From Streptomyces phaeofaciens (GTDB taxonomy: Bacteria; Actinomycetota; Actinomycetes; Streptomycetales; Streptomycetaceae), in contig NZ_BMSA01000053.1 in the NCBI RefSeq assembly GCF_014648915.1, positions 1 to 37,232 on the forward strand: DNA of 37,232 nucleotides, in the 5' to 3' direction. A program made the translations under genes and the position numbers. How positions within the stretch are numbered: the first letter of the stretch is position 1; every line of letters begins with the position of its first letter. The notes under the pieces were generated by a model. It was not told the DNA's origin. It saw only the letters and a list, made by a program, of their open reading frames with translations, and ran no database searches. This document shows, piece by piece, positions 32,676 to 37,232 of the stretch.

Positions 32676-34637
32676 TCACGGGCGCGGCACGGCGGTGCCG
32701 GGCGTCTGCGCCACCTGCTGGTGGTGCTGGGGGTGGCCGGATTGTTCTGCGGCTGCCGGCAGCACGCTGGTCTGCGGCGTCGCGGCGGCCAGGTCTTCCT
32801 GCCGTGCAGCGGATTCGGCCATGGCCGCCAGGGCTGTCGTGCGCAGGCGTTCGGGCCGGCTCGCGCCGGATGTCCGGGCGGACAGGCGGGTCAGGACGGC
32901 CTCTGCCTGGCGCAGAGCCTCCTGCTCGCGCATCGCTGCAGACGGTGTCGTATGGCCGGCGTGGTGGCGCAGGAAGGCCAGCGCCTGGTCGGCGGAGCCG
33001 AAGACCGCTTCGATCCGTTCCCGCCGCGGCACGGCGTGGTCGGGCCGGGCGGAGATGTCGGCCAGCTGCCGGCGCAGCCATACCGCGCGGGCCTGCCCCT
33101 CCCGGCGTGCGCGGTCCTGTTCCAGGTCCCCGTCGCGCCAGTTCCACCCGTCACCGTCGTGGTGGAGTTCAATGTGTGCGTCTCGCGTGAGGGCGGCCGG
33201 GTCCACCGGTACCCGGCGGCGGCCCGTGAGAGCGGCGGTGACCTCGACCGGCTGCTGCGGAGTGTCGTGCTGCAGGAACTCCAGCCACGCCACAGCGGCG
33301 TTCGGGCATTCCTGCTCGAACGCCGGATTCGCTTCCCGGGCGGGCGAGGACAGGGTGTAGCGCAGGGGGGTGCGGGCCTCCAGGTGGCCGCTGCGGACCT
33401 GCCCGGCGAGATGGCCGGCTTCGGCTCCCCATTGGGCGTCGTGGATAGCCTGTGCCTGCTGAAGCAGCGAGGGAAAGAGCTCTGCAGGGCTGCGGAAGCG
33501 GTCGTGCAGCAGGGCAGCCAGCTCGCCCGCGAGCCCGGTCTGTTGCGGCCACGCGGGCTCAATGGTGTCGGCCGGCTGCAGAAGGAGCCGGCCGGGCAGT
33601 CCCTGCGTGTCGAGGATCAGCGCCAGGCCGGCCAGGAGCGCGGCGGCCGTCTGAGGTGCATCGGCCCCATGAGGCAGGCCGGTCTGCTCCACGAGCTTCT
33701 TCAGCACCTCGTCCAGCGCCTCGGCCCGGCTCTTGCCGTACTCCTCCTGCCAGAACTCGTACTGATCACGGGCGAGGAGCGCGAGCCGCAGGCGGAAGAG
33801 CATCACCGGCGAGTAGCGGCTCTCCTCCCGCGTGGCCTGGTCGACCGGGTCGAGGTAGTGCTCATCAACCCGGTGGGCGGCTTCCTTCCACGTCATGTGT
33901 GCCTGATCGAACCAGGCAGCGCGGACGCAGTCCCACTCCCCTGTCGGTCCGCTCTCCTCAAGGACGTCCGCCCACAGGGCGCTGTGGCCGAGCGGCCTGT
34001 GGCTGCCGTCGGCCTGCATCTGAGTCATCTGCACCGGGCTGTCGGGGCGATCGCGGGTAAGGAAGACACCGAGCGCCGCTGCGGCAGTGGGCAGATCGAG
34101 CTCCTCGGCCGCCGGCCTGCCGGGAGAGGGCGACGTGGCGGGTGCGACGGTGTAGCTCAGGCCGGTGTCAGGGGGAACAGATCCCTGGGCGGCCTGCTGT
34201 TTCCAGTGGGACTCGGCGTCGTGCCATTCCTCGGTGTAGACCGACAGCGCCTTGTCGGCTGCCGCACGCAGGGAGACCTTGTGTGCTGCGGCGAAGGAGA
34301 CGAGCTCGGCGGCGAGGTGCCTCGCCGGCCCGTCGAGTTCACCGAAGGGGTGCCGGCTCCACCGGATACGCAGCTCGCGCAGCATCTCGTGGCCGCCATG
34401 CCCGTGGAGGTCCTCCCACAGCGCCAGATCGGCCAGCAGATCGCTCAGCACCACCGCGGCATGGTCGCGGCGCACCCCGCCGGCTCGGGTGCGGCCCTCG
34501 GCATCGAGGCCGGGGTAGCGGCGCACCGCCCGGTTCGCGGCCTCGAAATCCTTCATCCGGGAACGGGCTTGCACGAACGTGCTGACCGCCGCGTCGGCAC
34601 GCTCGATCTTGCCTGTGAGGTCGGGGGGAGGGCGCAC
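32676..34637 (-). CDS. large modular protein sharing repeats with the 1143-aa protein
   Basis: 653 aa from GTG 34637, with SD AAGGAG. No signal peptide or membrane segment. Two copies of the shared module lie at ~160-212 (LSYTVAPATSPSPGRPAAEE ... AAAALGVFLTRDRPDSPVQM) and ~425-470 (LRYTLSSPAREANPAFEQEC ... AVAWLEFLQHDTPQQPVEV). The rest is acidic and basic helix with many Trp. The C-terminal 40 residues are Ala/Gln/Pro-rich and disordered. It converges on the 1143-aa gene and is probably its diverged relative or partner. Function unknown. Confidence 0.85.
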   Translation of the reverse strand: MRPPPDLTGKIERADAAVSTFVQARSRMKDFEAANRAVRRYPGLDAEGRTRAGGVRRDHAAVVLSDLLADLALWEDLHGHGGHEMLRELRIRWSRHPFGELDGPARHLAAELVSFAAAHKVSLRAAADKALSVYTEEWHDAESHWKQQAAQGSVPPDTGLSYTVAPATSPSPGRPAAEELDLPTAAAALGVFLTRDRPDSPVQMTQMQADGSHRPLGHSALWADVLEESGPTGEWDCVRAAWFDQAHMTWKEAAHRVDEHYLDPVDQATREESRYSPVMLFRLRLALLARDQYEFWQEEYGKSRAEALDEVLKKLVEQTGLPHGADAPQTAAALLAGLALILDTQGLPGRLLLQPADTIEPAWPQQTGLAGELAALLHDRFRSPAELFPSLLQQAQAIHDAQWGAEAGHLAGQVRSGHLEARTPLRYTLSSPAREANPAFEQECPNAAVAWLEFLQHDTPQQPVEVTAALTGRRRVPVDPAALTRDAHIELHHDGDGWNWRDGDLEQDRARREGQARAVWLRRQLADISARPDHAVPRRERIEAVFGSADQALAFLRHHAGHTTPSAAMREQEALRQAEAVLTRLSARTSGASRPERLRTTALAAMAESAARQEDLAAATPQTSVLPAAAEQSGHPQHHQQVAQTPGTAVPRP

Positions 34638-34833
34638 GCCAGAGCTCCTTGGGCAGACGGTGCCGTGGAGCGTTGCTGGCGCCGGTGACCCGTTGCAAGA
34701 GGCCTCGAGGTCTATGCCTGCCGTAGCCCGGCACGCGGGCTACGGATGCGCTGGGCTCCCGCCCGGCCGGCTTCTGCCGGTCTGCCGGGCCCACCGGGCA
34801 GGGCGTACGGCCCAGGGCTCACAACGCGGTGCG

Positions 34834-34861
34834 CCCGCCCGGGATCGTGACACCGGGCGGG
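34834..34861. terminator. terminator of the 42-aa ORF
   Basis: CCCGCCCGG/CCGGGCGGG with a 10-nt loop, 33 bp downstream of the leftward ORF stop. Outer bases (GTGC/GCAC) can extend the stem. Confidence 0.55.
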
Positions 34862-34894
34862 CACAGGGGGACGGGCCAGGGGGGCCGGCGGCCG

Positions 34895-35023
34895 TTACGG
34901 CCGGGCGTCGAGTTCGGGCTCCGGACGGAACGGGCGCTCCGCGAGAGGCACCGGGCGCTCGGACGGGAACGCCGGACGCTCGGACGTCAGGGCCGGACGG
35001 ACGGACTTGCACGGGCGGGTCAT
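34895..35023 (-). CDS. 42-aa peptide with ERP heptad repeats
   Basis: ATG 35023 has an AGGAG SD at 7 nt. The start is TRPCKSVRPALT, followed by three heptads SERPAFP, SERPVPL and AERPFRP, then EPELDARP and TAA. One Cys at position 5; no signal peptide. The excellent SD, repeat structure and downstream hairpin support a real gene. It could be a repeat-type peptide precursor or a small cytoplasmic protein; nothing nearby looks like a RiPP maturation enzyme. Confidence 0.55.
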   Translation of the reverse strand: MTRPCKSVRPALTSERPAFPSERPVPLAERPFRPEPELDARP

Positions 35024-35244
35024 GAGGACTCCTGGTGGGTTCAGCGGTGCGGCGGGCTGGTACGGGATCGATCTCAGCAGCGGCCCGGGCTGCTGCCAAG
35101 GCGGTCTGGCGGCCTGGCCGTCTCACTCCCGCCCGGCGGGCAGCCCAGGTGCTGAGAGGGTCGGCAGGCGGGCCGGGGCGGACGGTCGCGGCCCGCCGGG
35201 TCATCGCCGGACGAGGCGAGGGCGTCGGTGCTCCCGCAGCACAA

Positions 35245-35322
35245 CTAGGCGACGGGCGACCTGTCGTGGCAGTCCTTGCCGTCGCGGTACCAGTTCAGCC
35301 GGAGGAAGCCGTCACCCAGCAC
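35245..35322 (-). pseudogene. C-terminal remnant of a third secreted SH3-like gene
   Basis: Leftward VLGDGFLRLNWYRDGKDCHD and RSPVA, then TAG, resembles the ending of secreted small SH3-type proteins. The upstream sequence (GRFYQPAETPAAPG in another frame) is broken. It lies next to the two intact paralogues at 35471 and 36019. Confidence 0.4.
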
Positions 35323-35470
35323 CCTGGCGCTGCTGGCGTTTCAGCCGGCTGGTAGAACCGCCCGTACTTCGGCCCTGCTCGATCTGCCGTCTCACGGCGG
35401 CATGGCAGGACCGGACCGGTGCCCGGCCGGTGGATGCGGAGCCGGCCTTGCAGCGATGCCGACAGTGTGG

Positions 35471-35827
35471 TCAGCCGGCCAGTGCGTACAGGCCGTCGCT
35501 GCGGACCCAGCCGCGGGTCCCCTTCGCCAGCCCCGACCTGGAACGGGCCCTCAGCTCGGTGTACTCCCAGCTCCCGCGGCTGCACAGGAGGGTGAGGCGG
35601 TCGCCGTTGTAGAGGTAGCCGCGGGAGGTGTAGCCCGTGCTCGGACCGGTGCGCAGGTTCCAGCCGTTGTTCTTCACCTTGCCGGCAGCGTTGCTCCAGT
35701 TGATGGTGCACCGCTTGTTCTCGCCGACGGCATGCGCGGCCGGTGCGGTGGCCACGGTCAGGGTGGCGGCGGCCGCCATCGCCAGGATGGCGGGGGAGAG
35801 GGCGCAGGCCGTGATGCGACGGATCAT
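35471..35827 (-). CDS. secreted SH3b-like domain protein 1
   Basis: 118 aa from ATG 35827, with GAAAGG 8-13 nt upstream. The signal peptide (~1-33) contains PAILAMAAAATLTVATAPAA, with cleavage near AHA-VGE. The SH3b-type core has NLRTGPSTGYTSRGYLYNGD (the R-x-G-P-S-x-x-Y-x-x-x-G-x-L signature), then LLCSRGSWEYTELRARSRSG and TRGWVRSDGLY. Two Cys may form a disulphide. Bacterial SH3 domains bind cell wall. With no catalytic partner domain, it may be a wall-associated or signalling protein. Paralogous to the next gene. Confidence 0.85.
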   Translation of the reverse strand: MIRRITACALSPAILAMAAAATLTVATAPAAHAVGENKRCTINWSNAAGKVKNNGWNLRTGPSTGYTSRGYLYNGDRLTLLCSRGSWEYTELRARSRSGLAKGTRGWVRSDGLYALAG

Positions 35828-36018
35828 GGGGATGCCTTTCGCAGGGCGTCGCGTGGGAAATGACAGGGCCCGCAGGCAGGCTGGGTGACGGGGCTGGCAC
35901 CGCCTGGGGCCGGGTCGGTGCGCTGGCAGAGGCGGCCTGGTCTGGCCGGGACGGTGTGGCGCGAGGGTGCTGACAGCACCTGCGGGCCTGTATGCGGTGC
36001 GTGGCCGGGCCGCGGCGG

Positions 36019-36372
36019 TCAGTCGAGCTGCAGGGGCACGCAGTCGTAGGCGTACTTCTTGGCGACCCAGCCGGTGGTGTTCTTGGCCAGGCCGGTCCTG
36101 GACTTCTGGCCGAGCCGGAGCTTGATCCAGGAACCCTTGGTGGCGATCTTCTTGCCCCAGTCGCCCTTGTAGAGCAGGCCCTTGGAGGCGTAGCTGGTCG
36201 ACGGCCCCGTCCTGAAGTTCACGCCGCTGGTGTTGATCTTGTAGTAGACGCGCGGTTTGCAGGGCATCTGGGCCGCGCGGGCGGTCGGGGCGGTGGTCAC
36301 GGCCAGACCGGCAGTCACCGACAGGGCGAGCACGGCCGTGGCGGCCATGCGGGCGGGAGCGCGAAGCTGCAT
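36019..36372 (-). CDS. secreted SH3b-like domain protein 2
   Basis: 117 aa from ATG 36372, with SD AAGGGAA. The signal peptide (~1-33) contains ATAVLALSVTAGLAVTTAPT, with cleavage near ARA-AQM. The core is VNFRTGPSTSYASKGLLYKG, then KGSWIKLRLGQKSRTGLAKN and TTGWVAKKYAYDC. It matches the gene at 35471-35827 across the SH3b core, so the pair arose by duplication. The 191-bp gap suggests separate transcription. Extracellular, perhaps cell-wall binding. Confidence 0.85.
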   Translation of the reverse strand: MQLRAPARMAATAVLALSVTAGLAVTTAPTARAAQMPCKPRVYYKINTSGVNFRTGPSTSYASKGLLYKGDWGKKIATKGSWIKLRLGQKSRTGLAKNTTGWVAKKYAYDCVPLQLD

Positions 36373-36745
36373 GAGGTTCCCTTCATCGAGGCTGGGTGGG
36401 CGCGCTGTGCCGGCCGGCGTCACGGGAACGGGCGCCGGCCGGCGTCAACGGCCAGGGCGGGGTACAGCCTGGGAGGGGCAGCGGGGGCGCCGTGGCCGTG
36501 TGCCCGGCAGGCGGGCGCACGGATTGCCGGTTCCCGTCCGGCGCCCCGGATTCCGCCGGGCCGCTCCCGCCGGGCGGGTGCTCAGGCACCTGGCTCTGGG
36601 GATCAACGGAAGGTGGATTGCCGGTGAGATCGATCATGGTGGCGGCTGAGCGGGCGGTCTGGCGCCGATGTTCCTCGCAGGGACCTCCGCGTAATGGAAG
36701 ACGTCGAACTTGACGCTCAGTCAGTTGCAATGAACCCTAACGGTC
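36373..36745. other. divergent intergenic region
   Basis: About 370 bp between the leftward SH3b gene and the rightward partial gene, so both promoters lie here. Locally AT-richer just before 36746 (TTGACG near 36708, then TTGCAATGAACC). No gene seen. Confidence 0.4.
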
Positions 36746-37232
36746 ATGACGGCCTATCAGTTTGATGGGCACCGGTTCGACTCCCTGATCGTGCTGGATG
36801 AGTCCGACACCGGGTCCATCGTCGCCGTGGGCTTGGCAGGCAGTTGCAGCTGCGGATGGCGCGGTGCCGACCCCCTTCCCGGGATGGAGGGGAAGGGCGG
36901 CTACCGCGGCGGGGCGGCCCATCCGCTCACGGACAAGGAGGGCGGGGCCGAGCAGGCTGCAGAGAACGAGTGGCTGGAAGAGCATGTCGCCGACACCGCC
37001 GTCCCGGCCGTCCTCGCCGAGCAGATCCGTTCCGTCGGCGAACAGCTCGACACCCTGATCCGGGAAGACAAACCGATGGCCGCCCTGGCTGCGATCCGCC
37101 TGTCGGGCGGCTACTTCGCCCGCCAGACACGCGACGCGGCCCTGCGCGCCAGCTTCCTAGCCCATTCCTGGTCACAGAGCTTCTTCGATGTGGCCACCGA
37201 CCGGGTGACGGTCCGTGAGGCGCAACGAGCGA
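36746..37232 (+). CDS. hypothetical protein, 3' end outside window
   Basis: ATG 36746 is open to the window edge (162 codons visible). It starts TAYQFDGHRFDSLIVLDESD, then has SCSCGWRG, a C-x-C-x-x-W-R-G motif, and a long acidic helical stretch (KEGGAEQAAENEWLEEHVAD, PAVLAEQIRSVGEQLDTLIR). It continues with AIRLSGGYFARQTRDAALRA. No SD is clear before the ATG. The start motif resembles small streptomycete plasmid and integrative-element proteins; function unknown. Clipped by the window end. Confidence 0.65.
   Translation, partial: MTAYQFDGHRFDSLIVLDESDTGSIVAVGLAGSCSCGWRGADPLPGMEGKGGYRGGAAHPLTDKEGGAEQAAENEWLEEHVADTAVPAVLAEQIRSVGEQLDTLIREDKPMAALAAIRLSGGYFARQTRDAALRASFLAHSWSQSFFDVATDRVTVREAQRA

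Noticed and set aside
32721..34688. Rightward 655-codon open frame opposite the 653-aa gene
   Set aside because: Shadow of the GC-rich leftward gene. The leftward frame has the SD and shared module.
36770..36786. GGTTCGACTCC resembling a tRNA T-loop
   Set aside because: It lies inside a coding frame, lacks pairing T-stem arms and there is no anticodon arm or acceptor stem upstream.
1..37232. CRISPR array or tRNA/rRNA genes
   Set aside because: I saw no regularly spaced direct repeats with unique spacers and no rRNA- or tRNA-like sequence by reading. A tRNAscan or CRISPR finder run would settle it.

Overview
The window is high-GC DNA with SD-led GTG/ATG genes, WhiB, XRE and LuxR-type regulators, many small secreted or membrane proteins and a short-ORF style typical of Streptomyces or a close relative. 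No ribosomal, tRNA or core metabolic genes are visible. Much of it looks like accessory DNA (chromosome arm, integrative element or large linear plasmid). This is inferred from sequence content alone; no database was searched.

Region by region. 0-3.3 kb: small membrane and hypothetical genes, an OGG-fold DNA glycosylase-like protein and a Cys-rich protein. 3.3-5.4 kb: a multiply frameshifted pseudogene, a ribbon-helix-helix/Doc-like toxin-antitoxin pair with three operator repeats in phase, and a GNAT acetyltransferase. 5.45-6.56 kb: a complete IS5-family (IS427-type) element with a -1 slippery site. 7.0-12.3 kb: a six-gene operon that is the most interesting part. It encodes a PycTM-like membrane effector, a CRP/FNR-type cyclic-nucleotide receptor, a class III (PycC-like) nucleotidyl cyclase, a STAND/NLR-like P-loop protein and two unknown proteins. 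The cyclase C-terminus and the STAND N-terminus carry a matching short V/T-Q-V-G motif (RHIM/BASS-like). The same GTGCCC-N6-GGGCAC dyad lies about 70 bp upstream of both the effector and the cyclase genes. I read this as an NLR-gated Pycsar-type anti-phage system with its own transcriptional feedback loop.

12.3-17 kb: a gene graveyard (frameshifted secreted protein, two HTH/unknown remnants, others) around an intact XRE regulator plus small membrane protein, with a perfect 52-bp palindromic terminator. 17.1-21 kb: a NarL-type two-component system flanked by two paralogous small secreted Cys-pair peptides. 21.2-25 kb: more decayed genes, a WhiB-family gene, an HNH nuclease remnant and a tiny membrane protein. 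25.2-28.4 kb: HAD phosphatase, MFS exporter and a CoiA-like protein, all leftward. 28.9-34.6 kb: two very large convergent proteins (1143 and 653 aa) of unknown function that share a recurring module of about 45-50 residues. 34.9-37.2 kb: a 42-aa repeat peptide ORF, two secreted SH3b-like paralogues plus a remnant of a third, and a partial unknown gene running off the right edge.

Genes act together most clearly in the 7.0-12.3 kb operon (overlapping start/stop codons), the toxin-antitoxin pair, the kinase/regulator/peptide cluster, and the MFS-HAD pair.
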